Source: Streptomyces xanthophaeus
GTDB taxonomy: Bacteria > Actinomycetota > Actinomycetes > Streptomycetales > Streptomycetaceae
Reading direction: 5' to 3'
DNA: 64,000 nucleotides
NCBI RefSeq assembly: GCF_030440515.1
Contig: NZ_CP076543.1
Span: 7,045,001-7,109,000, forward strand
Positions 44,150 to 53,562 of the stretch are shown in pieces. The notes under the pieces are model-generated. The model ran no database searches, had not been told where the DNA came from, and worked only from the letters and a program-made list of their open reading frames with translations. A program made the position numbers and the translations under genes. Position 1 is the first letter of the stretch; the number at the start of each line of letters is the position of its first letter.

Positions 44150-45463
44150 CTAGGAGCGGGCAGGTTGCGGATACGTTGCACGCCGCCGTCCACCGGGGTC
44201 CGGGTCCGGACGCACGCCGAGCTCCCGGTCCAGGGCGCGTACGCGGGCCAGCGCGGCCGGCCTGCGCTCCGGCGGCAGCGCCGCCGCCAGCGCCCGCCAG
44301 GCCTCCGGGTCGTCCGCGCCCCACGAGCCGCACACCCAGTCGGTGAGCAGCCCGGCATCCGCCCGCGCGATCACGGCCGCCCGCGCCTGGTCCTCGATCC
44401 GGCGCCGCAGCCGGACGATGCCGGGCGCGGTGGAGGCCGGCAGCAGGGGGCCGGGGTAGTGGTGGAGGGCCGCGGACACCGCCCCGGCGGCCAACTGCCG
44501 TGTCAGGGCGGTGAAATCCGCGTCCAGCGGACCGGCCGTGCGATACGGGCGCGAAAGCGGAGCCGACGGCCCCAGCAGGGCGCGCAGCCGGGAGATCTCG
44601 GCGCGTAACGTCACCGGTGACACCGACTCGTCCTCGTAGAGGGCGATCGCCAGCTCCTCGCCCGACAATCCCTCGGGATGGTGCGCGAGCAGAGCCATGA
44701 TCTCGCTGTGCCGCCGCCCCAGCCGGAGCGTGCGACCGGCGGTGACCAGCAGCGCCTCGTCCTGGCCGAGGGCGGAGAGCGTGTCGCGGGCGGCCGGCGG
44801 ATCCGGTTCGAGCAGGGTCAGCTGGGCTTCCGCCGCCCGGGCCACCGCCTGCACGAAGCCGAGGGAGTGCGGGTGGGCCAGGCCGTCGCCCCCGGTGATG
44901 TCCACCGCGCCCAGCAGCCTTCCGGTCCGGGGGTCCCGCACCGGGGCCGCCGCACAGGTCCACGGGTGCACCCGGCGGCTGAAGTGCTCGGCCCCGAAGA
45001 CCTGCACGGGCTCGCCCGTCGCGACCGCCGTCCCGGGGGCGTTGGTCCCCATCGCCGACTCCGCCCAGCGCGCACCCGGGACGAAGCCGAGGCCCTCGGC
45101 CCTGCGCAGGGTGCCCGGTTCGCCCTCCACCCACAGCAGGCTGCCCCGCGCGTCGCACACCGCCAGAAGGTGCGCCCCGTGCGCGGCGAACGCCCCGACG
45201 AGATCCCGGAACAGCGGCATCACCCGGGCCAGCGGGTGCGCCTCGCGGTACGAGCGCAGCTCCCCCTCCGCGAGCTCCACCCGGGGCGCGCACTCCGGGC
45301 TGAGCCGGGCCCGCGCGCACCGCCGCCAGGACCGCGCGATGACCGCCCGGACCGGCTCCTCGACCCGCCCGTCCCGGGTGAACGCGGCATGGGCCCGCCG
45401 TAGCTCGCGCGTGCGCGCGGCCGGATCGGCCCCGCCCGGCAGCGCCACCGACGGATCGCCCAT
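44150..45463 (-). CDS. AcoR-like GAF-domain transcriptional regulator
   Basis: About 437 residues from ATG 45463, with GGAGGG 4 bases upstream. The N-terminal region (DGRVEEPVRAVIARSWRRCA, then SYREAHPLARVMPLFRDLV) and a GAF domain (LLAVCDARGSLLWVEGEPGT, FVPGARWAESAMGTNAPGTA, VTCAA-like HPWTCAAAPVRDP) are those of acetoin/glycerol-type activators. The sigma-54 ATPase is absent; instead a C-terminal winged-helix-like region (HSEIMALLAHHPEGLSGEEL, LRAEISRLRALLG) is expected to bind DNA, as in actinobacteria. It lies 54 bases upstream of the aldehyde dehydrogenase gene and probably activates it. Confidence 0.85.
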   Translation of the reverse strand: MGDPSVALPGGADPAARTRELRRAHAAFTRDGRVEEPVRAVIARSWRRCARARLSPECAPRVELAEGELRSYREAHPLARVMPLFRDLVGAFAAHGAHLLAVCDARGSLLWVEGEPGTLRRAEGLGFVPGARWAESAMGTNAPGTAVATGEPVQVFGAEHFSRRVHPWTCAAAPVRDPRTGRLLGAVDITGGDGLAHPHSLGFVQAVARAAEAQLTLLEPDPPAARDTLSALGQDEALLVTAGRTLRLGRRHSEIMALLAHHPEGLSGEELAIALYEDESVSPVTLRAEISRLRALLGPSAPLSRPYRTAGPLDADFTALTRQLAAGAVSAALHHYPGPLLPASTAPGIVRLRRRIEDQARAAVIARADAGLLTDWVCGSWGADDPEAWRALAAALPPERRPAALARVRALDRELGVRPDPDPGGRRRATYPQPARS

Positions 45464-45597
45464 CTCACCCTCCCGTGGTGCCGCGGTACGGAGTTGCCGA
45501 GCTGCGGAGCGTCCCCATCGTCGTCCCGGTACCGGGTCCCGGCAAGCCGTACGTCGGCCAGGGCGCCGGCGGTACGCGGCCCGCGCGGGCCGAAACC

Positions 45598-46857
45598 TCA
45601 TGGGCCGGGATCGGCCTCCAGTGCCGAGCCCGGGTCCGGGGCGGACGGCCCCGACGGGATCCACCGGCCCGCCTCGCGGCGGTACGGCCACCAGCGCCCC
45701 TCCCGGCCCAGCCGGATCTGGCGGCCGGTGCCCGCCTGCGTCCATCGGGCGCGGACCCGGCGGAGCACCGGCGCCTCCCCGTCCGCCCACGCCGCGGCCA
45801 GGGCCGCACGGGCACGGGCCAGTGTGCTCCGGTCCGGCGTCCAGTCGTCCTCCAGCGCCGCGAGGCCCGGGGCCGCGCCGAAGCCCCAGGCGCGTACGGC
45901 CAGTTCCATGTCGGCCCGGCTGCGCCCGGTAGCCGCCGCCAGGCGGGAGCGGACCCGGACGTCATGAGCCTCGGCCGTGAGCCGTACGGCGTCTTCGGCG
46001 TGCGTGAGAGGGGCCGCCGGGGCGCGATCGGCGTGTCCCGGAGCCAGCGCCTCGGCGAGCCGCCGGTGGGCCTCGGCCGCGGCCGCCCGGGCCAGGAACT
46101 CCACCCCGTCCACGTCGAGATGTGGTTCCGGTCCGACCTCGGTGTCCAGCGTCGGCGGATGGCCCGGCGCCTGTGGCAGCCCCGGCACCGGCGGCAGGGC
46201 GGGGAGGACAGCGCCCGCCGCGAACACCTCCGCCGCCGGGACCCCCTCGTCGGCGGGGGTTCGCAACGCGCCTCCTGCCGCTTCCGCCGTGCTCCGCCGC
46301 GCCAGCTCGCCCACCAGCTCGCGCCCGCCCCGGCCGCGCAGGAGCAGCAGCACGAAGGGGTCCTGGTCCAGCAGCCGGGCCACCTGGTAGCAGAGCGCGG
46401 CCGTGTGCGGGCAGTGGTCCCACTCGCCGCAGTCGCAGCGCGGATCGAGGTCCCCGATGCCGGGCAGCAGTTCCACCCCGGCCGCGGCCGCGTCCTCGGC
46501 GAGCTCCGGCGGCACCTCCCGGTCGAGCAGCGCCGCGATGTGCCCGGCCTCCGCGGCGGCCAGATCCAGCAGGCGGTCCCATTCCGCTTCCGTGAACTCC
46601 TGCACCAGCACGTCCGTCCGGTGCGCCGTCCCGTCCGGATCGCGCACCACCGCGGTGAGCCCGCCGGGGCGTACCGACACCGCGCCGACCGCGCCCGAGC
46701 GCGCGTACCGGCGCCCCTGCTTGACCTGCGTCCCGTCGAGCGCACTGTCCTCCAGGGCGCGCAGCCATGCATGGCCCCACCAGGTGTCGGCGAAGCCGCG
46801 GCCGCGGGTGGGCGCCACGGCCGGGAAGGTCTTCTCGTACGGATCCCGGGTGTTCAT
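45598..46857 (-). CDS. SWIM zinc-finger family protein
   Basis: 419 residues from ATG 46857. The N terminus TFPAVAPTRGRGFADTWWGH and the motif CDCGEWDHCPHTAALCY (CxC...CxH, near residue 140-156) define the SWIM family. The C-terminal half is Ala-rich and helical. The start is 3 bases after the end of the SNF2 helicase gene on the same strand, a conserved pairing; the SWIM protein presumably assists the helicase on nucleic acid. Confidence 0.85.
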   Translation of the reverse strand: MNTRDPYEKTFPAVAPTRGRGFADTWWGHAWLRALEDSALDGTQVKQGRRYARSGAVGAVSVRPGGLTAVVRDPDGTAHRTDVLVQEFTEAEWDRLLDLAAAEAGHIAALLDREVPPELAEDAAAAGVELLPGIGDLDPRCDCGEWDHCPHTAALCYQVARLLDQDPFVLLLLRGRGGRELVGELARRSTAEAAGGALRTPADEGVPAAEVFAAGAVLPALPPVPGLPQAPGHPPTLDTEVGPEPHLDVDGVEFLARAAAAEAHRRLAEALAPGHADRAPAAPLTHAEDAVRLTAEAHDVRVRSRLAAATGRSRADMELAVRAWGFGAAPGLAALEDDWTPDRSTLARARAALAAAWADGEAPVLRRVRARWTQAGTGRQIRLGREGRWWPYRREAGRWIPSGPSAPDPGSALEADPGP

Positions 46858-46860
46858 CGC

Positions 46861-49800
46861 TCACTCCTCGCGCGTGGTCGGGCGCAGCGCCACGAGTTCG
46901 GCCAGTTCGGCATCGGTCAGTTCGGTCAGCGCGCCCTCGCCGCCCGCGAGGACGGCGTCGGCGAGGGCGCGTTTGCGGGCCAGGAGCTGTGCGATCCGGT
47001 CCTCGACGGTGCCCTCGGCGATGATCCGGTGGACCTGTACGGGCTGGGTCTGGCCGATGCGGTAGGCGCGGTCGGTGGCCTGTTCCTCGACGGCCGGGTT
47101 CCACCAACGGTCGAAGTGGACGACGTGCCCGGCCCGGGTGAGGTTCAGCCCGGTGCCCGCCGCCTTCAGGGACAGCAGGAACACGGGGACCTCACCCGCC
47201 TGGAAACGGTCGACGAGCTCCTCACGGCGCGGCACCGGTGTCCCGCCGTGCAGGAACTGCGAGGCGATCCCGCGGCCGGCCAGATGCTTCTCCAGGATCC
47301 TGGCCATCGCCACGTACTGGGTGAAGACGAGGACCGAGCCGCCCTCGGCCAGGATCGTGTCGAGGAGTTCGTCGAGCAGCTCCAGCTTTCCGGAGCGGGC
47401 GCCGCCGCCACCGCCGCCACCGGCCTCCTTGGCGCCGCGTTCCGCCGGGCTGTGCTCCCGCAGGTAGTGCGCCGGGTGGTTGCAGATCTGCTTGAGGGAG
47501 GTCAGCAGCCTGACCACCAGACCGCGCCGCTCCATTCCGTCCGCCTCCGAGATCGCGGCGAGGGTCTCGCGTACGACCGCCTCGTAGAGCGAGGTCTGTT
47601 CGCGGCTGAGGGCGACGGTGTGGTCGGTCTCGGTCTTGGGCGGCAGCTCGGGCGCGATGCCGGGGTCGGACTTCTTGCGGCGCAGGAGGAACGGCCGGAC
47701 GAGCGCGGACAGCCGGGCGGCGGCCTGCGGGTCGCGGCCGCTCTCGACGGGGTCGGCGTAGCGGGATCGGAAGGTGCCGAGGCGGCCGAGGAGCCCGGGT
47801 GTGGTCCAGTCGAGGACGGCCCACAGCTCGGCGAGGTCGTTCTCGACGGGGGTGCCGGTCAGGGCCACGCGGGCCGGGGCCGGGATGGTACGCAGGGCCT
47901 TGGCGGTGGAGGAACGCGGGTTCTTGACGTGCTGGGCCTCGTCGGCCACGACCATGCCCCAGCCGGTGGTGGCGAGTTCGGGCGCGTGCAGGCGCATGGT
48001 GCCGTAGGTGGTGAGGACGAATCCCCCTGCCTGCCCTGCCTGCCCTGCTTGCCCTGCTGGCCCAGTGAGCCCGGCGAGGCTGCGGCCCGGGCCGTGGAAG
48101 CGGCGTACGGGGGTGCCGGGGGCGAACTTCTCGATCTCCCGCTGCCAGTTGCCCAGCAGCGAGGCCGGGCACACCACCAGGGTGGGTCCGGCGGTGGCGG
48201 GGTTCCCGGGCCGGTTGCGGTGCAGGTGGAGGGCGATGAGGGTGACGGTCTTGCCGAGGCCCATGTCGTCGGCGAGGCAGGCGCCGAGGCCGAGCGAGGT
48301 CATCCGGGCCAGCCAGCGCAGGCCGCGCAGCTGGTAGTCGCGCAGGGTGGCCCGCAGTTCCGGCGGCGCGCCGGGGACGTCGGCCGCGGCGTCGGCGGCC
48401 TCCTGCGGGTCGGTGGCGAGACGCGCGCGCAGCCCTTCCAGCGGACCGGTGGCCTCTACGTCGACCCGCTTGCCGTCGATCTCCGCCGACCCGGTGAGTA
48501 CGGCGGCCAGCGCGTCCGCGGCCGCGATCTCACGGTCCTGGCGGGCGCGGGCCCGGCGGGCCTCGGCGGGATCGACCAGGACCCACTGGTCACGCAGCCG
48601 GACCAGGGGGCGCTTCGCCTCGGCGAGACGGTCGAGTTCGGCACGGGTGAGATCGCCCTGGTCGCCGAGGGCGTGGCGCCAGCTGAAGGAGAGCAGGGCG
48701 CCGGGGGAGAGCAGGCCGGAGGGGCGGGCGCTCGCGGTGGTGTCGTCGGGGGAGCCGAGGACGGCCCGGGCGCTCAGGTCCCGGCGGAGCCCGCGCGGCC
48801 AGTGCACCTGGACCCCGTCGGCGGCCAGGACGGCGGCGGCTTCGCCGAGCAGCTCCGTGACCTCCTCGTCGGCGAGTTCGACCGCGTCCGGGACGGCCGC
48901 GCCCAGCAGCGGGGCGAGCGGGGGCCACAGCCGGGAGGCGCGGCGCAGGGCGCGGAGGGCGTCCATCCGGGCGCCGGGCGGGAAGGCGGCCGCGGCGGCA
49001 CCTGATCCGGCCCAGACGTCGGCGGCATCGGCGACGAGGGCGGCGTCGGCCAGGCTGTGCATCTGCAGGACGGCCCGGAAGGCGGGGGCGGCTCCGGGGT
49101 GCTGTTCCGCGGCCGGGTCGAGTACTCCGTCGAGTGCTCGGTCGAGTTCGATCCGCAGGGAGATCCGCACTCCGGCGTCATGGCCGGCGGCCACCTCGGC
49201 GGCCCATCCGCGCAGCTCGGGGTGGAGCTGCGGCGGGCGGCCGGCGTACGCGGGGCCGCCGGCGGCCGCCGGCGCGGCGGGGGAGCGGGGGAGGGTGTCG
49301 GCGACGGCGTCGAGGAAGGCCCGCAGCAGCGGCTCCGGCGCGGGCAGCCGGGGCGGCCCGTCGGCGTTCAGCGGCACGCAGTGGGCGGCGGGCGGCATGG
49401 CGGCGGCCAGTTCCCGGACCTCGTCGAGGTCGGCGGCCTGCAGCGGCCCGATCCGCCAGGCGTCGTGGCCGGCGGGGCTCAGCCCGGGCAGGAGCTGTCC
49501 GCGCGCGGCGAAGCGCAGGGCGAGCAGTGCGGCGGCGCCCCAGAACGCCGGGGCGGAGCCCGCCTCGGCCGCGGCGGACCGGGCGCGGGTGAGCAGGGGC
49601 AGGGCTTCATCCACGGACAGGACGCGTGCGACCACGGTGGTCCGGCGCAGGTCGGGGGTGATGACGGTGAGCTCCTGCGAGCTGCCGGTGCGGGATGAGG
49701 CGCCGGCACCGTCGCTGGTGCCGGTACCGGTACCGGTACGGGCGCCGGGCGTCCTGCCGTCGGTCCGCCAGAGGGCGATCCGGCCGCCGCCGGCCGGGTC

Positions 49801-49950
49801 GGCGGGGAGGAACACGGCGGAGTGGTGGTGGATGAGGCCGGAGATCTCGGAGAGCACGCATTCCTCAAACTTGACTACCGGGTACGGGGTGGCCGAGAGT
49901 ACCCGACCGAGGGCGCCCGACGGCGCGGGCGGGGCCGTGACCCGGGTCAC
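46861..49950 (-). CDS. SNF2-family DEAD/DEAH-type helicase
   Basis: About 1029 residues from GTG 49950; no clear ribosome site, so a later GTG is possible. The C-terminal 500 residues are the SNF2 core: LRDYQLRGLRWLARM, motif I LADDMGLGKTVTLIAL near 560, motif II VVADEAQHVKNPRS near 668, VALTGTPVENDLAELW and the end motif DRAYRIGQTQPVQVHRI. The N-terminal half is the Ala/Leu-rich region typical of the bacterial subgroup. A QAGQAGQAGQAG insertion lies between motifs. It drives ATP-dependent translocation on DNA; the specific role is unknown. The SWIM gene follows. Confidence 0.9.
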   Translation of the reverse strand: MTRVTAPPAPSGALGRVLSATPYPVVKFEECVLSEISGLIHHHSAVFLPADPAGGGRIALWRTDGRTPGARTGTGTGTSDGAGASSRTGSSQELTVITPDLRRTTVVARVLSVDEALPLLTRARSAAAEAGSAPAFWGAAALLALRFAARGQLLPGLSPAGHDAWRIGPLQAADLDEVRELAAAMPPAAHCVPLNADGPPRLPAPEPLLRAFLDAVADTLPRSPAAPAAAGGPAYAGRPPQLHPELRGWAAEVAAGHDAGVRISLRIELDRALDGVLDPAAEQHPGAAPAFRAVLQMHSLADAALVADAADVWAGSGAAAAAFPPGARMDALRALRRASRLWPPLAPLLGAAVPDAVELADEEVTELLGEAAAVLAADGVQVHWPRGLRRDLSARAVLGSPDDTTASARPSGLLSPGALLSFSWRHALGDQGDLTRAELDRLAEAKRPLVRLRDQWVLVDPAEARRARARQDREIAAADALAAVLTGSAEIDGKRVDVEATGPLEGLRARLATDPQEAADAAADVPGAPPELRATLRDYQLRGLRWLARMTSLGLGACLADDMGLGKTVTLIALHLHRNRPGNPATAGPTLVVCPASLLGNWQREIEKFAPGTPVRRFHGPGRSLAGLTGPAGQAGQAGQAGGFVLTTYGTMRLHAPELATTGWGMVVADEAQHVKNPRSSTAKALRTIPAPARVALTGTPVENDLAELWAVLDWTTPGLLGRLGTFRSRYADPVESGRDPQAAARLSALVRPFLLRRKKSDPGIAPELPPKTETDHTVALSREQTSLYEAVVRETLAAISEADGMERRGLVVRLLTSLKQICNHPAHYLREHSPAERGAKEAGGGGGGGARSGKLELLDELLDTILAEGGSVLVFTQYVAMARILEKHLAGRGIASQFLHGGTPVPRREELVDRFQAGEVPVFLLSLKAAGTGLNLTRAGHVVHFDRWWNPAVEEQATDRAYRIGQTQPVQVHRIIAEGTVEDRIAQLLARKRALADAVLAGGEGALTELTDAELAELVALRPTTREE
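48028..48062. repeat. Short in-frame tandem repeat in the helicase gene
   Basis: Repeated TGCC(C/T)TGC(C/T) units encode four AlaGlyGln repeats (GPAGQAGQAGQAGQAGG) in an exposed loop of the helicase. It may vary in copy number between strains. Confidence 0.6.
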
Positions 49951-50042
49951 TTCGAAGACCGTTCGGGTGTCGGGGAACGCACGGCCTCGACGGCACGTTG
50001 AGCGGGTAGTAGTTGGCCGACGGCAGAAGGAGGTGTCCGCAG

Positions 50043-50225
50043 ATGTCCACGAGCGGAAAGATCGCGGTTGCCGGAGTCGTGGCAGCCGTCGTGCTGTTCT
50101 GGACCGTGGGGTTCTGGGCGGGACTGCTGGTCCTGATCGGCGTGCCCGTCGCCGCCTACCTCCTGCTGGATTCCTCCCAGCGGCGTCGGCTGCGGGGTAT
50201 GTCCAGGAAGCAGATAGGCCGCTGA
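50043..50225 (+). CDS. Small two-helix membrane protein
   Basis: 60 residues from ATG 50043, with an unusually strong ribosome site (AAGGAGGTG) 9 bases upstream. Two hydrophobic helices (about 6-24 and 28-45) are followed by a basic tail (SQRRRLRGMSRKQIGR), so the tail should face the cytoplasm. No family function is known. It stands alone, divergent from the helicase gene. Confidence 0.75.
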   Translation: MSTSGKIAVAGVVAAVVLFWTVGFWAGLLVLIGVPVAAYLLLDSSQRRRLRGMSRKQIGR

Positions 50226-50376
50226 CCGCGGCCGCCGCGCGGCCGCCCGGTGGGGCGGCCGGGCTCCGGCTTCGGCGCGGAGCCCGGCAGGCACGGCCGC
50301 GGGGCGGGCCTCGGGCGCGTACCCGTCCGGTGGCGGTGACGCCCGAAGGGTGTGCCCCGCCCGGGCGGCGGGCGGA

Positions 50377-51384
50377 TCAGGCGGCGCCGCTCACGACGGC
50401 CAGGTCGAGGTCCGCTTCGAGCAGCATCTGGGATGCGTGGTCCACGAGGTGCCGCAGCACGGGCGAGTAGGTCTCGTCGCCGCCCAGTTCGTCCAGGATC
50501 CGGTGCCCCTCGGCGCGGAATGCGTCGATCTCCGCCCGGTACCGGTCGAGGACGGCGGGCTTCCGCAGCAGCCCCTCGAGTTCCGCTCTGGCCTGATGCG
50601 AGCGCCCGGCCGAGGCGCACAGGCCCAGGATGCGGTCCCGGGAATCGGGCGAGGCGTCCTCGATGACGGAGGCGAGGAGATAGGTGACCGTGCCGTTGAG
50701 CAGGTCCTCGTTGCGGCCGGACAGGATGTCTTCCTGGTCGTTGAATATTTGCCAAAGGATGCCGAAGACGTAGCCGAATTCACGCCACAGCTCCACCTTC
50801 TCGGCTGTCGTTCCCGAGAATATTGCGGCCATTGCCGTGATCATTCCGAAGGGCGCACCGGACTTGCCGCGGTACGTCTCGACCACCGATTTCCGCGAGG
50901 CGCTGCGGGCGCCCCCGCGCATGTCGTCGATCTGGCCGTCGACGCCGATGATCCAGCCGTTAAGGATCTCGGTTATCAGGGCGCTGCGCGCCGACTCCGG
51001 GAGATCTTGCGCGAGGAGGATCTGGATGGGGAGTGAGTTCCCCGTGATGACGGCTGCGAGCAGTGCTTCGTTCTCGGTGAGCTCGCCGGAGATGGAGGCG
51101 CCGCTGGCGTCCGCCAGGTCGTCGAGGTAGCAGGCCGAGGTCCACCACAGCAGGTGGACGGCGGACAGCGGAATGGCCGGCCTCGGGTTGCCGGTCTCTA
51201 TGGCGTGGGTGAGGAGCGGCAGCACCGAGAGGGGATGTCTCAGTTTGCGGTGCTCCAAGAGCTTGGCCACTGAGTTCCTGGTCGTGCTCGCCACTGGGCC
51301 GAGCCGCTCCAGCGCGGTGTCGATCTCCGCTTCGATGTCCTGCGAGACTTCCCGGTGCAGGTCCAGGTAGGACATGGAATTCAA
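50377..51384 (-). CDS. Polyprenyl synthase family protein
   Basis: About 335 residues. TTG 51384 is chosen as start because GGAGG lies 6 bases upstream; ATG 51375 is 15 bases away. The first Asp-rich motif is YLDDLADASG (DDxxD near 88-92) and the second is IFNDQEDILSG, with Asn replacing the first Asp. KSGAPFGMITAMAAIFSGT and a helical layout match trans-isoprenyl diphosphate synthases. The variant second motif suggests a short-chain or specialised enzyme. No terpene cyclase is adjacent, so the pathway is not evident. Confidence 0.8.
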   Translation of the reverse strand: MNSMSYLDLHREVSQDIEAEIDTALERLGPVASTTRNSVAKLLEHRKLRHPLSVLPLLTHAIETGNPRPAIPLSAVHLLWWTSACYLDDLADASGASISGELTENEALLAAVITGNSLPIQILLAQDLPESARSALITEILNGWIIGVDGQIDDMRGGARSASRKSVVETYRGKSGAPFGMITAMAAIFSGTTAEKVELWREFGYVFGILWQIFNDQEDILSGRNEDLLNGTVTYLLASVIEDASPDSRDRILGLCASAGRSHQARAELEGLLRKPAVLDRYRAEIDAFRAEGHRILDELGGDETYSPVLRHLVDHASQMLLEADLDLAVVSGAA

Positions 51385-51664
51385 GAATGGCCTCCGTCGT
51401 GGAATGGGCCGCAGGTGCGAGGTGCGCATCTTTGAGCCGCTTGACTGGCCGATTCGATCATTCCGGAGGAGGGGGATCCAGAGCGATTTCCGGCCTCCTT
51501 GGCCGGTTCTTTTCGATTACTGAGGGGCCGGAACGGACCGCTCCTGGAGGCCGGTTACCGACTAACCGCCCGGTATGGGCCGTGCATCGGAGCCGTTGTT
51601 GTCGCCGCCGCTATTCGCAATAGCCTTTGCAGTCGTCACCGCCACCGCCCGCTCCGGCTCGTGT
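51385..51664. other. Intergenic region upstream of the polyprenyl synthase
   Basis: No coding frame is supported in this 280-base stretch. It contains small inverted repeats around 51490-51510 (CCGGCC with GGCCGG) and A/T-richer patches, so it probably holds the promoter of the synthase. Confidence 0.35.
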
Positions 51665-52462
51665 TCACGAGGGGCGGACCGCTATGCGGTCCAGCGCCGT
51701 CAGCAAGCCCGGCAGGTCGGGCAGGTCCGGCCGTTCCGAGTCCCGCTCGTGGGGAACCGTGAGCACCTCGCCCGGTTCCTCGTCCAGCAGGACGAAGGCG
51801 GCCTCGCCGGTACGCGCCACGAGCGACCAGCCGGGCCCGTCCACCCGCAGCGTCCGGGCCCCCTCGCCGGCGAACGAGGACCGCACGCGGCCTGGCGGTG
51901 GCGGAGTCTTCGCGTACGCCACGGCCTCCTCCAGCGCCCGCGCGAGCCCGGGGTGCGCGGCGGCCGCCGCCCCGCCGTCCGTGGCCACGCGCTCCCGCCA
52001 GTCCGCCCACTCCCGCGCGATCTGGTCCGCGCCCATCCGCCGCTGCACCGGACCCCAGGCGTCCGCCGAGGGCGGGGCGAGCGGGACCCGCCCCGTACCG
52101 TCCGCTCCCTGCTCGGGATCGTGCGGCTCCGGGATTCCGGACGCGGCCACCGACAACTCCAGCGGCCAGCCCGCCAGCGAGACCACGATCGTCCGCTCGT
52201 CAGGGGACAGGTCGTACTCCATCCCGCAGTCCCAGGAGGCGATGGCCGTCGCGACGAGCGAGACGTCGTCCACGACGACCGTCCACCGCGCGCCCTCCTC
52301 GTCCTGGCCGAGCACCAGCCCGTACCCCTCCCGGTTCGGCGCCACGCCCAGCAGGGAGCAGGCCTCGGGGAAGTCGTCGCCCAGGATGCTGGGGAACTGC
52401 GCCGGGGTCAGCAGCACAGCGGTCAGCACATACAGCGAGCCGCCACCCTCGTCGTCGGACAC
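51665..52462 (-). CDS. Hypothetical protein (unrecognised)
   Basis: 265 residues from GTG 52462, with AGGAGG 5 bases upstream. The acidic sequence includes GYGLVLGQDEEGARWTVVVD, IVVSLAGWPLELSVAASGIP and GPVQRRMGADQIAREWADWR. I see no signal peptide, membrane helix or known catalytic motif. It may be a small beta-rich domain followed by a helical one. It is divergent from the DUF2236 gene, with 135 bases between the starts. Possible immunity-like or structural function is not supported. Confidence 0.7.
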   Translation of the reverse strand: MSDDEGGGSLYVLTAVLLTPAQFPSILGDDFPEACSLLGVAPNREGYGLVLGQDEEGARWTVVVDDVSLVATAIASWDCGMEYDLSPDERTIVVSLAGWPLELSVAASGIPEPHDPEQGADGTGRVPLAPPSADAWGPVQRRMGADQIAREWADWRERVATDGGAAAAAHPGLARALEEAVAYAKTPPPPGRVRSSFAGEGARTLRVDGPGWSLVARTGEAAFVLLDEEPGEVLTVPHERDSERPDLPDLPGLLTALDRIAVRPS

Positions 52463-52597
52463 CTGGCCTCCTGGTAGCTCTCTCGTCGGCGCACCTTAAC
52501 CAGCGGGTAACCCGCCCGTCGAGAGCCTGCGGGACACGATTTCCAAGCCTGCTACCTGCACGTAGAGTTGGGAACCCGCCACAGAAAGGGACACCTG

Positions 52598-53512
52598 GTG
52601 CAGCGTTACGATCGGCTGAGGGAGATCCTCCGTCTCGATCCCGACAAGGATTTCCTCGCCATCTACCGGCTCACCGCCACCTACGAGTTCCCCTGGGACT
52701 TCACCCGCGCCCTGGAACTCGCCCTGTTCCGGACCTACGCCGTCCCGAGCATCGGTGGCCTGCTGGCCGAGACGGCCGAGTTCACCGACCGGACCCAGAA
52801 GCGCTACGACGACACCGCGCTGCTCCTGGACGCGGTCGTCGAGCACGGCTTCGAGAGCGACACCGCGCGCACCGCCATCCGCCGTGTCAACCAGATGCAC
52901 CGCAGCTACGACATCTCGAACGAGGACATGCGGTACGTCCTCAGCACCTTCGTGGTGATTCCGGCGCGGTGGCTGGACGCCTACGGCTGGCGTCCGCTGA
53001 CCCACCACGAGCGCCGGGCCTGCGCGAACTACTACGCCACCCTCGGCCGCCACCTGGGCATCACGGACATCCCGGGCTCCTACGAGGAGTTCGAAGCCAC
53101 CCTCGACGCCTACGAGGAGGCCCACTTCGACTGGGACGAAGGCGCCCGCAAGGTCGCCGACGCCACCCTCGACCTCATGGCCTCCTGGTATCCGGCGCCG
53201 GTCGCGCCCGCCGTGCGGCGCGCCAGTCTCGCCCTCCTGGACGAGTCGCTGCTGGGCGCCTTCCGGTACGAGCCTCCGCGCGCGCCGGTCCGGCGCCTCG
53301 TCCAGGGCGCCCTGTGGCTGCGCGGCCGCGCGGTACGGCTCCTGCCCCCGCGCAGGGCCCCGCACTACGCCCGCCAGAACCCGGAGATCAAGGGTTATCC
53401 GGACGGCTACGACGTGGGTGAGCTCGGCACGTTCCCCGTGCCCGGCTCGGGTGGCTGCCCCGTTCCGCATCCCCGCCGGCCCGCCGGAGCCGAGGCCCAG
53501 CCTCCGGCCTGA
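52598..53512 (+). CDS. DUF2236 (MpaB-type oxygenase) family protein
   Basis: 304 residues from GTG 52598, with AAAGGG 8 bases upstream. Family features are YRLTATYEFPWDFTRALELA, RTYAVPSIGGLLAETAEF, VNQMHRSYDISNEDMRYVLS with the conserved His, PARWLDAYGWRPLTHHE and YYATLGRHLGITDIPGSYEE. DUF2236 includes latex-clearing and MpaB oxygenases with haem iron. Some streptomycete members act on secondary metabolites; the substrate here is unknown. It lies alone on its strand. Confidence 0.82.
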   Translation: MQRYDRLREILRLDPDKDFLAIYRLTATYEFPWDFTRALELALFRTYAVPSIGGLLAETAEFTDRTQKRYDDTALLLDAVVEHGFESDTARTAIRRVNQMHRSYDISNEDMRYVLSTFVVIPARWLDAYGWRPLTHHERRACANYYATLGRHLGITDIPGSYEEFEATLDAYEEAHFDWDEGARKVADATLDLMASWYPAPVAPAVRRASLALLDESLLGAFRYEPPRAPVRRLVQGALWLRGRAVRLLPPRRAPHYARQNPEIKGYPDGYDVGELGTFPVPGSGGCPVPHPRRPAGAEAQPPA

Positions 53513-53562
53513 TCCCGGTCACCTCCGCGGACCCCGGGCATGGGGCCGACGTACGGATGTGT

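Noticed and set aside
42492..45320. Long minus-strand frame spanning two genes
   Set aside because: It runs out of frame through the aldehyde dehydrogenase and its regulator, whose true frames have catalytic and domain motifs.
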